Below, piece after piece: positions 25,134-38,815 of a DNA stretch of 64,000 nt. The stretch comes from Halictus rubicundus (Eukaryota; Arthropoda; Insecta; Hymenoptera; Halictidae), in assembly GCF_050948215.1 (NCBI RefSeq), contig NW_027488916.1, forward strand, positions 124,001 to 188,000, given 5' to 3'. Within the stretch, counting starts at the first letter, position 1; every line of letters starts with the position of its first letter. The position numbers and the translations under genes are program-made. The notes beneath the pieces were generated by a model. It was not told the origin of the DNA. It saw only the letters and a program-made list of their open reading frames with translations, and did not search any database.

Positions 25134-27143
25134 CGAACAGAGGATAGGATAGGGGATTGGATTGGATACAGGATAGGAAAGGATAGAGGATAGGATAGGT
25201 GATTGGATAGGATAGAGGATAGGATAGGATAGAGGATAGGATAGGGGATTGGATAGGACAGAGGATAGGATAGGATAGAGGATAGGATAGGTGATTGGAT
25301 AGGATAGAAGATAGGATAGGATAGAGGATAGGATAGGATAGAGGATATGATAGAGGATAGGATAGGATAGAGGATAGGATAGGATAGAGGATAGGATAGG
25401 ATAGAGGATAGGATAGGATAGAGGATAGGATAGGATAGAGGATAGGATAGGATAGAGGATAGGATAGGATCGATTATATGATAGGATAGAGGAAAGGATA
25501 GAGGATAGGATAGGATAGAGGATAGGATAGGATAGAGGATAGGACAGGATAGAGGATAGGATAGGATAGAGGATAGGATAGGATAGAAGATAGGATAGGA
25601 TAGAGGATAGGATAGGATAGAGGATAGGATAGGATAGGATAGAGGATAGGATAGGATAGAGGATAGGATAGGATAGAGGATAGGATAGGATAGAGGATAG
25701 GATAGGATAGAGGATAGGATAGGATAGAGGATAGGATAGGATAGAGGATAGGATAGGATAGAGGATAGGATAGGATAGAGGATAGGATAGGATAGAGGAT
25801 AGGATAGGATAGAGGATAGGATAGGATAGAGGATAGGATAGGATAGAGGATAGGATAGGATAGAGGATAGGATAGGATAGAGGATAGGATAGGATAGAGG
25901 ATAGGATAGGATAGAGGATAGGATAGGATAGAGGATAGGATAGGATAGAGGATAGGATAGGATAGAGGATATGATAGGATAGAGGATAGGATAGGATAGG
26001 ATAGGATAGAGGATAGGATAGGATAGAGGATAGGATAGGATAGAGGATAGGATAGGATAGAGGATAGGATAGGTTAGATGATAGGATAGAGGATAGGATA
26101 GGATAGAGGATAGGATAGGATAGAGGATAGGATAGGATAGAGGATAGGATAGGTTAGAGGATAGGATAGGATAGAGGATAGGATAGGATAGAGGATAGGA
26201 TAGGATAGAGGATAGGATATAATAGACGATAGGATCGAACAGAGGATAGGATAGGGGATTGGATTGGATAGAGGATAGGATAGGATAGAGGATAGGATAG
26301 GATAGAGGATTGGATAGGATAGAGGATAGGATAGGATGGAGGATAGGATAGGATAGAGGATAGGATAGGATAGAGGATAGGATAGGATAGAGGATAGGAT
26401 AGGATAGAGGATAGGATAGGATAGAGGATAGGATAGGATAGAGGATAGGATAGGATAGAGGATAGGATAGGATAGAGGATAGGATAGGATAGAGGATAGG
26501 ATAGGATAGAGGATAGGATAGGATAGAGGATAGGATAGGATAGAGGATAGGATAGGATAGAGGATAGGATAGGATAGAGGATAGGATAGGATAGAGGATA
26601 GGATAGGATAGAGGATAGGATAGGATAGAGGATAGGATAGGATAGAGGATAGGATAGGATAGAGGATAGGATAGGATAGAGGATAGGATAGGATAGAGGA
26701 TAGGATATAATAGACGATAGGATCGAACAGAGGATAGGATAGGGGATTGGATTGGATAGAGGATAGGATAGGATAGAGGATAGGATAGGATAGAGGATTG
26801 GATAGGATAGAGGATAGGATAGGATAGAGGATAGGATAGGATAGAGGATAGGATAGGATAGAGGATAGGATAGGATAGAGGATAGGATAGGATAGAGGAT
26901 AGGTTAGGATAGAGGATAGGATAGGATGGAGGATAGGATAGGATAGAGGATAGGATAGGATAGAGGATAGGATAGGATAGAGGATAGGATAGGATAGAGG
27001 ATAGGATAGGATAGAGGATAGGATAGGATAGAGGATAGGATAGGATACAGGATAGGATAGGATAGAGGATAGGATAGGATAGAGGATAGGATAGGATAGA
27101 GGATAGGATAGGATAGAGGATGGGATATAATAGACGATAGGAT
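25134..27143 (+). repeat. Region E unit iii (2010 bp)
   Basis: It has the same marker order as unit ii: cassette 25134, CGATTATATG 25471, GATATGATAGG with the 27-base unit near 25969, and plain cassettes at 26236 and 26724, ending at the cassette at 27144. It is 420 bases longer than unit ii, mainly from extra 17-mers between 26236 and 27144. Confidence 0.83.
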
Positions 27144-28654
27144 CGAACAGAGGATAGGATAGGGGATTGGATTGGATACAGGATAGGAAAGGATAGAGGA
27201 TAGGATAGGTGATTGGATAGGATAGAGGATAGGATAGGATAGAGGATAGGATAGAGGATATGATAGAGGATAGGATAGGATAGAGGATAGGATAGGATAG
27301 AGGATAGGATAGGATAGAGGATAGGATAGGATAGAGGATAGGATAGGATAGAGGATAGGATAGGATAGAGGATAGGATAGGATAGAGGATAGGATAGGAT
27401 AGAGGATGGGATATAATAGACGATAGGATCGAACAGAGGATAGGATAGGGGATTGGATTGGATACAGGATAGGAAAGGATAGAGGATAGGATAGGTGATT
27501 GGATAGGATAGAGGATAGGATAGGATAGAGGATAGGATAGGATAGAGGATAGGATATGATAGAGGATAGGATAGGATAGAGGATAGGATAGGATAGAGGA
27601 TAGGATAGGATAGAGGATAGGATAGGATAGAGGATAGGATAGGATAGAGGATAGGATAGGATAGAGGATGGGATATAATAGACGATAGGATCGAACAGAG
27701 GATAGGATAGGGGATTGGATTGGATACAGGATAGGAAAGGATAGAGGATAGGATAGGTGATTGGATAGGATAGAGGATAGGATAGGATAGAGGATAGGAT
27801 AGAGGATAGGATAGAGGATAGGATAGGATAGAGGATAGGATAGGATAGAGGATAGGATAGGATAGAGGATAGGATAGGATAGAGGATAGGATAGGATAGA
27901 GGATAGGATAGGATAGAGGATAGGATAGGATAGAGGATAGGATAGGATAGAGGATAGGATAGGATAGAGGATAGGATAGGATAGAGGATAGGATAGGATA
28001 GAGGATGGGATATAATAGACGATAGGATCGAACAGAGGATAGGATAGGGGATTGGATTGGATACAGGATAGGAAAGGATAGAGGATAGGATAGGTGATTG
28101 GATAGGATAGAGGATAGGATAGGATAGAGGATAGGATAGGATAGAGGATAGGATAGGATAGAGGATAGGATAGGATAGGATAGAGGATAGGATAGGATAG
28201 AGGATAGGATAGGATAGAGGATAGGATAGGATAGAGGATAGGATATGATAGAGGATAGGATAGGATAGAGGATAGGATAGGATTGAGGATAGGATAGGAT
28301 AGAGGATAGGATAGGATAGGATAGAGGATAGGATAGGATAGAGGATGGGATATAATAGACGATAGGATCGAACAGAGGATAGGATAGGGGATTGGATTGG
28401 ATACAGGATAGGAAAGGATAGAGGATAGGAGAGGTGATTGGATAGGATAGAGGATAGGATAGGATAGAGGATAGGATAGAGGATAGGATAGAGGATAGGA
28501 TAGGATAGAGGATAGGATAGGATAGAGGATAGGATAGGATAGAGGATAGGATAGGATAGAGGATAGGATAGGATAGAGGATAGGATAGGATAGAGGATAG
28601 GATAGGATAGAGGATAGAATAGGATAGAGGATGGGATATAATAGACGATAGGAT
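27144..28654 (+). repeat. Region E short tandem series of cassettes
   Basis: TGGG-type cassettes follow each other at 27144, 27430, 27692, 28029 and 28369, with the next at 28655. Spacings are 286, 262, 337, 340 and 286 bases. Each cassette reads GATGGGATATAATAGACG, CGAACAGAGG, GGGGATTGGATTGG, GATACAGGATAGGAAAGG and GGTGATTGG, then plain 17-mers fill the gap. This is the simplest form of the E unit. Confidence 0.85.
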
Positions 28655-31600
28655 CGAACAGAGGATAGGATAGGGGATTGGATTGGATACAGGATAGGAA
28701 AGGATAGAGGATAGGATAGGTGATTGGATAGGATAGAGGATAGGATAGGATAGAGGATAGGATAGGATAGAGGATAGGATAGGATAGAGGATAGGATAGA
28801 GGATAGGATAGAATAGAGGATAGGATAGGATAGAGGATAGGATAGGATAGAGGATAGGATAAGATAGAGGATAGGATAGGATAGAGGATAGGATAGGATA
28901 GGATAGAGGATAGGATAGGATAGAGGATAGGATAGGATAGAGGATAGGATAGGATAGAGGATAGGATAGGATAGAGGATAGGATAGGATAGAGGATAGGA
29001 TAGGATAGAGGATAGGATAGGATAGAGGATAGGATAGGATAGAGGATAGGATAGGATAGAGGATAGGATAGGATAGAGGATAGGATAGGATAGAGGATAG
29101 GATAGGATAGAGGATAGGATAGGATAGAGGATAGGATAGGATAGAGGATAGGATAGGATAGAGGATAGGATAGGATAGAGGATAGGATATAATAGACGAT
29201 AGGATCGAACAGAGGATAGGATAGGGGATTGGAGTGGATAGAGGATAGGATAGGATAGAGGATAGGATAGGATAGAGGATTGGATAGGATAGAGGATAGG
29301 ATATAATAGACGATAGGATCGAACAGAGGATAGGATAGGGGATTGGATTGGATACAGGATAGGAAAGGATAGAGGATAGGATAGGTGATTGGACAGGATA
29401 GAGGATAGGATAGGATAGAGGATAGGATAGAGGATAGGATAGAGGATAGGATAGAGGATAGGATAGAGGATAGGATAGGATAGAGGATAGGATAGGATAG
29501 AGGATAGGATAGGATAGAGGATAGGATAGGATAGAGGATAGGATAGGATAGAGGATGGGATATAATAGACGATAGGATCGAACAGAGGATAGGATAGGGG
29601 ATTGGATTGGATACAGGATAGGAAAGGATAGAGGATAGGATAGGTGATTGGATAGGATAGAGGATAGGATAGGATAGAGGATAGGATAGGATAGAGGATA
29701 GGATAGGATAGAGGATAGGATATGATAGAGGATAGGATAGGATAGAGGATAGGATAGGATAGAGGATAGGATAGGATAGAGGATAGGATAGGATAGAGGA
29801 TAGGATAGGATAGAGGATAGGATAGGATAGAGGATGGGATATAATAGACGATAGGATCGAACAGAGGATAGGATAGGGGATTGGATTGGATACAGGATAG
29901 GAAAGGATAGAGGATAGGATAGGTGATTGGATAGGATAGAGGATAGGATAGGATAGAGGATAGGATAGGATAGAGGATAGGATAGGATAGAGGATAGGAT
30001 ATGATAGAGGATAGGATAGGATAGAGGATAGGATAGGATAGAGGAAAGGATAGGATAGAGGATAGGATAGGATAGAGGATAGGATAGGATAGAGGATGGG
30101 ATATAATAGACGATAGGATCGAACAGAGGATAGGATAGGGGATTGGATTGGAAACAGGATAGGAAAGGATAGAGGATAGGAGAGGTGATTGGATAGGATA
30201 GAGGATAGGATAGGATAGAGGATAGGATAGAGGGTAGGATAGAGGATAGGATAGGATAGAGGATAGGATAGGATAGAGGATAGGATAGGATAGAGGATGG
30301 GATATAATAGACGATAGGATCGAACAGAGGATAGGATAGGGGATTGGATTGGATACAGGATAGGAAAGGATAGATGATAGGATAGGTGATTGGATAGGAT
30401 AGAGGATAGGATATAATAGAGGATAGGATAGGGGATTGGATAGGACAGAGGATAGGATAGGATAGAGGATAGGATAGGTGATTGGATAGGATAGGGGATA
30501 GGATAGGATAGAGGATAGGATAGAGGATAGGATAGAGGATAGGATATAATAGAGGATAGGATAGGATAGAGGATAGGATAGAGGATAGGATAGGATAGAG
30601 GATAGGATAGGATAGAGGATAGGATAGGATAGAGGATAGGATAGGATAGAGGATAGGATAGGATAGATTATATGATAGGATAGAGGAAAGGATAGAGGAT
30701 AGGATAGGATAGAGGATAGGATAGGATAGAGGATAGGATAGAGGATAGGATAGGATAGAGGATAGGATAGGATAGAGGATAGGATAGGATAGAGGATAGG
30801 ATAGGATAGAGGATGGGATATAATAGACGATAGGATCGAACAGAGGATAGGATAGGGGATTGGATTGGATACAGGATAGGAAAGGATAGAGGATAGGATA
30901 GGTGATTGGATAGGATAGAGGATAGGATAGGATAGAGGATAGGATAGGATAGAGGATAGGATAGGATAGAGGATAGGATATGATAGAGGATAGGATAGGA
31001 TAGAGGATAGGATAGGATAGAGGAAAGGATAGGATAGAGGATAGGATAGGATAGAGGATAGGATAGGATAGAGGATGGGATATAATAGACGATAGGATCG
31101 AACAGAGGATAGGATAGGGGATTGGATTGGAAACAGGATAGGAAAGGATAGAGGATAGGAGAGGTGATTGGATAGGATAGAGGATAGGATAGGATAGAGG
31201 ATAGGATAGAGGGTAGGATAGAGGATAGGATAGGATAGAGGATAGGATAGGATAGAGGATAGGATAGGATAGAGGATGGGATATAATAGACGATAGGATC
31301 GAACAGAGGATAGGATAGGGGATTGGATTGGATACAGGATAGGAAAGGATAGATGATAGGATAGGTGATTGGATAGGATAGAGGATAGGATATAATAGAG
31401 GATAGGATAGGGGATAGGATAGGATAGGATAGAGGATAGGATAGGATAGAGGATATGATAGGATAGAGGAAAGGATAGAGGATAGGATAGGATAGAGGAT
31501 AGGATAGGATAGAGGATAGGCTAGGATAGAGGATAGGATAGAGGATAGGATAGGATAGAGGATAGGATAGGATAGAGGATAGGATAGAGGATAGGATAGG

Positions 31601-31767
31601 ATAGAGGATAGGATAGGATAGAGGATAGGATAGGATAGAGGATAGGATAGGATAGAGGATAGGATAGGATAGAGGATAGGATAGGATAGAGGATAGGATA
31701 GGATAGAGGATAGGATAGGATAGAGGATAGAATAGGATAGAGGATGGGATATAATAGACGATAGGAT
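28655..31767 (+). repeat. Region E super-HOR copy 1 (~3.1 kb)
   Basis: Cassettes lie at 28655, 29206, 29320, 29579, 29858, 30120, 30321, 30837, 31099 and 31300. The spacing run 114, 259, 279, 262, 201 is repeated exactly in copy 2. An internal duplication of 979 bases relates 29858/30120/30321 to 30837/31099/31300. The cassettes at 30120 and 31099 share the private variant GGAAACAGG. A GGCTAGG variant (31521) is also found in copy 2. Copy 1 alone has ATTGGAGTGG in the 29206 cassette. Confidence 0.88.
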
Positions 31768-34700
31768 CGAACAGAGGATAGGATAGGGGATTGGATTGGA
31801 TACAGGATAGGAAAGGATAGAGGATAGGATAGGTGATTGGATAGGATAGAGGATAGGATAGGATAGAGGATAGGATAGGATAGAGGATAGGATAGGATAG
31901 AGGATAGGATAGGATAGAGGATAGGATAGAGGATAGGATAGAATAGAGGATAGGATAGGATAGAGGATAGGATAGGATAGAGGATAGGATAAGATAGAGG
32001 ATAGGATAGGATAGAGGATAGGATAGGATAGGATAGAGGATAGGATAGGATAGAGGATAGGATAGGATAGAGGATAGGATAGGATAGAGGATAGGATAGG
32101 ATAGAGGATAGGATAGGATAGAGGATAGGATAGGATAGAGGATAGGATAGGATAGAGGATAGGATAGGATAGAGGATAGGATAGGATAGAGGATAGGATA
32201 GGATAGAGGATAGGATAGGATAGAGGATAGGATAGGATAGAGGATAGGATAGGATAGAGGATAGGATAGGATAGAGGATAGGATAGGATAGAGGATAGGA
32301 TAGGATAGAGGATAGGATAGGATAGAGGATAGGGTAGGATAGAGGATAGGATAGGATAGAGGATAGGATATAATAGACGATAGGATCGAACAGAGGATAG
32401 GATAGGGGATTGGATTGGATAGAGGATAGGATAGGATAGAGGATAGGATAGGATAGAGGATTGGATAGGATAGAGGATAGGATATAATAGACGATAGGAT
32501 CGAACAGAGGATAGGATAGGGGATTGGATTGGATACAGGATAGGAAAGGATAGAGGATAGGATAGGTGATTGGACAGGATAGAGGATAGGATAGGATAGA
32601 GGATAGGATAGAGGATAGGATAGAGGATAGGATAGAGGATAGGATAGAGGATAGGATAGGATAGAGGATAGGATAGGATAGAGGATAGGATAGGATAGAG
32701 GATAGGATAGGATAGAGGATAGGATAGGATAGAGGATGGGATATAATAGACGATAGGATCGAACAGAGGATAGGATAGGGGATTGGATTGGATACAGGAT
32801 AGGAAAGGATAGAGGATAGGATAGGTGATTGGATGGGTTAGAGGATATGATAGGATAGAGGATAGGATAGGATAGAGGATAGGATAGGATAGAGGATAGG
32901 ATATGATAGAGGATAGGATAGGATAGAGGATAGGATAGGATAGAGGATAGGATAGGATAGAGGATAGGATAGGATAGAGGATAGGATAGGATAGAGGATA
33001 GGATAGGATAGAGGATGGGATATAATAGACGATAGGATCGAACAGAGGATAGGATAGGGGATTGGATTGGATACAGGATAGGAAAGGATAGAGGATAGGA
33101 TAGGTGATTGGATAGGATAGAGGATAGGATAGGATAGAGGATAGGATAGGATAGAGGATAGGATAGGATAGAGGATAGGATATGATAGAGGATAGGATAG
33201 GATAGAGGATAGGATAGGATAGAGGAAAGGATAGGATAGAGGATAGGATAGGATAGAGGATAGGATAGGATAGAGGATGGGATATAATAGACGATAGGAT
33301 CGAACAGAGGATAGGATAGGGGATTGGATTGGAAACAGGATAGGAAAGGATAGAGGATAGGAGAGGTGATTGGATAGGATAGAGGATAGGATAGGATAGA
33401 GGATAGGATAGAGGGTAGGATAGAGGATAGGATAGGATAGAGGATAGGATAGGATAGAGGATAGGATAGGATAGAGGATGGGATATAATAGACGATAGGA
33501 TCGAACAGAGGATAGGATAGGGGATTGGATTGGATACAGGATAGGAAAGGATAGATGATAGGATAGGTGATTGGATAGGATAGAGGATAGGATATAATAG
33601 AGGATAGGATAGGGGATTGGATAGGACAGAGGATAGGATAGGATAGAGGATAGGATAGGTGATTGGATAGGATAGGGGATAGGATAGGATAGAGGATAGG
33701 ATAGAGGATAGGATAGAGGATAGGATATAATAGAGGATAGGATAGGATAGAGGATAGGATAGAGGATAGGATAGGATAGAGGATAGGATAGGATAGAGGA
33801 TAGGATAGGATAGAGGATAGGATAGGATAGAGGATAGGATAGGATAGAGGATAGGATAGGATAGATTATATGATAGGATAGAGGAAAGGATAGAGGATAG
33901 GATAGGATAGAGGATAGGATAGGATAGAGGATAGGATAGAGGATAGGATAGGATAGAGGATAGGATAGGATAGAGGATAGGATAGGATAGAGGATAGGAT
34001 AGGATAGAGGATGGGATATAATAGACGATAGGATCGAACAGAGGATAGGATAGGGGATTGGATTGGATACAGGATAGGAAAGGATAGAGGATAGGATAGG
34101 TGATTGGATAGGATAGAGGATAGGATAGGATAGAGGATAGGATAGGATAGAGGATAGGATAGGATAGAGGATAGGATATGATAGAGGATAGGATAGGATA
34201 GAGGATAGGATAGGATAGAGGAAAGGATAGGATAGAGGATAGGATAGGATAGAGGATAGGATAGGATAGAGGATGGGATATAATAGACGATAGGATCGAA
34301 CAGAGGATAGGATAGGGGATTGGATTGGAAACAGGATAGGAAAGGATAGAGGATAGGAGAGGTGATTGGATAGGATAGAGGATAGGATAGGATAGAGGAT
34401 AGGATAGAGGGTAGGATAGAGGATAGGATATGATAGAGGATAGGATAGGATAGAGGATAGGATAGGATAGAGGATGGGATATAATAGACGATAGGATCGA
34501 ACAGAGGATAGGATAGGGGATTGGATTGGATACAGGATAGGAAAGGATAGATGATAGGATAGGTGATTGGATAGGATAGAGGATAGGATATAATAGAGGA
34601 TAGGATAGGGGATTGGATAGGACAGAGGATAGGATAGGATAGAGGATAGGATAGGTGATTGGATAGGATAGGGGATAGGATAGGATAGAGGATAGGATAG

Positions 34701-34960
34701 AGGATAGGATAGGATAGGATAGAGGATAGGATAGGATAGAGGATATGATAGGATAGAGGAAAGGATAGAGGATAGGATAGGATAGAGGATAGGATAGGAT
34801 AGAGGATAGGCTAGGATAGAGGATAGGATAGAGGATAGGATAGGATAGAGGATAGGATAGGATAGAGGATAGGATAGAGGATAGGATAGGATAGAGGATA
34901 GGATAGGATAGAGGATAGGATAGGATAGAGGATAGGATAGGATAGAGGATAGGATAGGAT
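31768..34960 (+). repeat. Region E super-HOR copy 2 (~3.2 kb)
   Basis: Cassettes at 32387, 32501, 32760, 33039, 33301 and 33502 are each 3181 bases from their copy 1 partner. Those at 34035, 34297 and 34498 are 3198 away, which is one extra 17-mer. The internal duplication is 996 instead of 979. GGAAACAGG is at the expected places (33301, 34297) and GGCTAGG is at 34811. Similarity fades near 34960, where GATTATATGATAGG appears. Confidence 0.88.
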
Positions 34961-36900
34961 AGATTATATGATAGGATAGAGGAAAGGATAGAGGATAGGA
35001 TAGGATAGAGGATAGGATAGGATAGAGGATAGGATAGGATAGAGGATAGGATAGGATAGAGGATAGGATAGGATAGAGGATAGGATAGGATAGAGGATAG
35101 GATACGATAGAGGATAGGATAGGATAGAGGATAGGATAGGATAGAGGATAGGATAGGATACAGGATAGGATAGAATAGAGGATAGGATAGGATAGATGAT
35201 AGGATAGGATAGAGGATAGGATATAATAGACGATAGGATCGAACAGAAGATAGGATAGGGGATTGGATTGGATAGAGGATAGGATAGGATAGAGGATAGG
35301 ATAGGATAGAGGATAGGATAGGATAGAGGATAGGATAGGATAGAGGATAGGATAGGATAGAGGATAGGATAGGATAGAGGATAGAGGATAGGATAGGATA
35401 GAGGATAGGATAGGATAGAGGATAGGATAGGATAGAGGATAGGATAGGATAGAGGATAGGATAGGATAGAGGATAGGATAGGATAGAGGATAGGATAGGA
35501 TAGAGGATAGGATAGGATAGAGGATAGGATAGGATAGAGGATAGGATAGGATAGAGGATTGGATAGGATAGAGGATAGGATAGGATAGAGGATAGGATAG
35601 GATAGAGGATAGGATAGGATAGAGGATAGGATAGGATAGAGGATAGGATAGGATAGAGGATAGGATAGGATAGAGGATAGGATAGGATAGAGGATAGGAT
35701 AGGATAGAGGATAGGATAGGATAGAGGATAGGATAGGATAGAGGATAGGATAGGATAGAGGATAGGATAGGATAGGATAGAGGATAGGATAGGATAGAGG
35801 ATAGGATAGAGGATAGGATAGGATAGAGGATAGGATAGGATAGAGGATGGGATATAATAGACGATAGGATCGAACAGAGGATAGGATAGGGGATTGGATT
35901 GGATACAGGATAGGAAAGGATAGAGGATAGGATAGGTGATTGGATAGGATAGAGGATAGGATATAATAGAGGATAGGATAGGGGATTGGATAGGACAGAG
36001 GATAGGATAGGATAGAGGATAGGATAGGTGATTGGATAGGATAGGGGATAGGATAGGATAGAGGTTAGGATAGAGGATAGGATAGGATAGGATAGAGGAT
36101 AGGATAGGATAGAGGATATGATAGGATAGAGGAAAGGATAGAGGATAGGATAGGATAGAGGATAGGATAGGATAGAGGATAGGATAGAGGATAGGATATA
36201 ATAGAGGATAGGATAGGATAGAGGATAGGATAGAGGATAGGATAGGATAGAGGATAGGATAGGATAGAGGATAGGATAGGATAGAGGATAGGATAGGATA
36301 GAGGATAGGATAGGATAGAGGATAGGATAGGATAGATTATATGATAGGATAGAGGAAAGGATAGAGGATAGGATAGGATAGAGGATAGGATAGGATAGAG
36401 GATAGGATAGAGGATAGGATAGGATAGAGGATAGGATAGGATAGAGGATAGGATAGGATAGAGGATAGGATAGGATAGAGGATAGGATAGGATAGAGGAT
36501 AGGATAGGATAGAGGATAGGATAGGATAGAGGATAGGATAGGATAGGATAGAGGATAGGATAGGATAGAGGATAGGATAGGATAGAGGATAGGATAGGAT
36601 AGAGGATAGGATAGGATAGAGGATAGGATAGGATAGAGGATAGGATAGGATAGAGGATAGGATAGGATAGAGGATAGGATAGGATAGAGGATAGGATAGG
36701 ATAGAGGATAGGATAGGATAGAGGATAGGATAGGATAGAGGATAGGATAGGATAGAGGATAGGGTAGGATAGAGGATAGGATAGGATAGAGGATAGGATA
36801 GGATAGAGGATAGGATAGGATAGAGGATAGGATAGGATAGAGGATAGGATAGGATAGAGGATAGGATAGGATAGAGGATAGGATAGGATAGAGGATAGGA
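34961..36900 (+). repeat. Region E tail
   Basis: It has mostly clean 17-mers, a diverged plain-type cassette at 35240 (CGAACAGAAGATAGG) and the last TGGG-type cassette at 35871. A GGGGATTGG series follows (35985-36060). GATTATATGATAGG occurs near 34970 and 36335. Between 35285 and 35840 and between 36400 and 36900 there is almost nothing but consensus units. No E-type cassette is seen to the right of this segment. Confidence 0.8.
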
Positions 36901-37224
36901 TATAATAGAGGATAGGATAGGATAGAGGATAGGATAGGATAGAGGATAGGATAGGATAGAGGATAGGATAGGTTAGAGGATAGGATATAATAGAGGATAG
37001 GATAGGGGATTCGTTGGATAGAGGATAGGATAGGATAGAGGATAGGATAGGATAGCGGATAGGATAGGATAGAGTATAGAATAGGATAGAGGATAGGATA
37101 GGACAGAGGATAGGATAGGATAGAGGATAGGATAGGATAGAGGATCGGATAGGATAGAGTATAGAGTAGGATAGAGGATAGGATAGGATAGAGGATAGGA
37201 TAGGATTCAGGATAGGATAGGATA

Positions 37225-37458
37225 GATGATAAGATAGGATAGAGCATCGGCTAGGGGATTGGATAGAGAATAGGATAGGATAGAGCATAGGATAAGATAG
37301 AGGATAGTATAGGATAGAGGATAGGATAGGATAGGGGATATTATAGGATAGAGGATAGGATAGGATAGCGGATAGGATAGCGGATAGGATAGCGGACAGG
37401 ATAGGATAGAGGATAGGATAGGATAGAGGATTGGATAGAATACAGGATTTCATTGAGG
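37225..37458 (+). repeat. Cassette X, first copy in region F
   Basis: GCATCGG is at 37244 and TTTCATTG at 37448. The private variant GCATCGGCTAGGGG is not seen in other copies. GATAGTATAGG occurs between the left and middle markers. It opens XY module 1. Confidence 0.9.
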
Positions 37459-38815
37459 ATAGGATAGGATAGAGGATAGGATAGAGGATAGAATAGAGGA
37501 TTCGATAGGATAGAGGATTCGATAGGATAGAGGATATTGTAGGATACACGATAGGTTAGGATAGAGGATTCGATAGGATAGAGGGCAGGATAGGAAAGAG
37601 GATAGGACAGGGGATTGGATAGGATATAGGATAGAAGACGATAGACGATAGGATAGGATAGAGGATAGGATCGGATAGATGATAGGATAGGTGATTGGAT
37701 AGGATAGAGGATAGTATCGGATAGAGGATAGGATAGGTGATTGGATAGGATAGAGGATAGGATCGGATAGAATATAGGATAGGTGATTGGATAGGATAGA
37801 GGATAGGATAAGATAGAGGATAGGATAGGATAGAGGATAGGATATAATAGAGTATAGGATCCGATAGAGGATAGGATAGGATAGAGGATAGGATAGGATA
37901 GAGGATAGGATAGGGGATTGGATAGAATAGAGGACAGGAGACTATAGAGGATAGGATAGGATAGAGGATAGGATCGGATAGAGGATAGGATAGGATAGAG
38001 GATAGGATAGGATAGAGGATAGGATAGGATAGAGGACAGGATAGGATAGAGGATTGGATAGAATAGAGGACAGGAGACGATAGAGGATAGGATAGGATAG
38101 AGGATAGGATCGAACTGAGGATAGGATAGGGGATTGGATTGGATAGAGGATAGGATAGGATAGGCGATAGGATAGGGGATTGGATAGAATAGAGGACAGG
38201 AGACGATAGAGGATAGGATAGGATAGAGGATAGGATAGAATAGAGGATAGGATAGGATAGAGGATAGGATAGAGGATAGGATAGGATAGATGATAGGATA
38301 GGATAGAGGATAGGATAGGATAGAGGATAGGATAGGATAGAGGATAGGATAGGATAGAGGATAGGATAGGATAGAGGATAGGATAGGATAGAGGATAGGA
38401 TAGGATAGAGGATAGGATAGGATAGAGGATAGGATAGGATAGAGGATAGGATAGGATAGAGGATAGGATAGGATAGAGGATAGGATAGGATAGAGGATAG
38501 GATAGGATAGAGGATAGGATAGGATAGAGGATAGGATAGGATAGAGGATAGGATATAATAGAGGATAGGATCGAACAGAGGATAGGATAGGGGATTGGAT
38601 TGGATAGAGGATAGGATAGGATTGAGGATAGGATAGGGGATTGGATAGAATAGAGGACAGGAGACGATAGAGGATAGGATAGGATAGAGGATAGGATCGG
38701 ATAGAGGATACCATTAGGTGATTGGATAGAGGATAGGATAGGTGATTGGATAGGATAGAGGATAGGATAAGGGATTGGAGACGATAGAGGATAGGATGGG
38801 ATAGGATAGAGGATA
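37225..38815 (+). repeat. XY module 1 (long form)
   Basis: Cassette X (GCATCGG 37244) is followed by cassette Y (ACCATTAGGTGATTGG, first C at 38711), 1467 bases apart, the longest of the seven modules. Between them are TACACGATAGGTTAGG, AAGACGATAG and several GGTGATTGG motifs that otherwise mark regions B and C. This copy is a bridge between the left and right halves of the window. Confidence 0.83.

Noticed and set aside
27144..34500. Regularly spaced cassettes (262, 286, 201 bases) as a CRISPR array
   Set aside because: The sequence between cassettes is the same satellite repeat, not unique spacers. Spacings are too long, and there is no leader or cas gene.
21240..35880. TATAAT boxes inside GATATAATAGACG as bacterial -10 promoter elements or TATA boxes
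   Set aside because: They are one variant monomer copied 36 times with the E cassette. There is no TTGACA-like -35 element, no open frame on the + strand and no sign of a bacterial genome.
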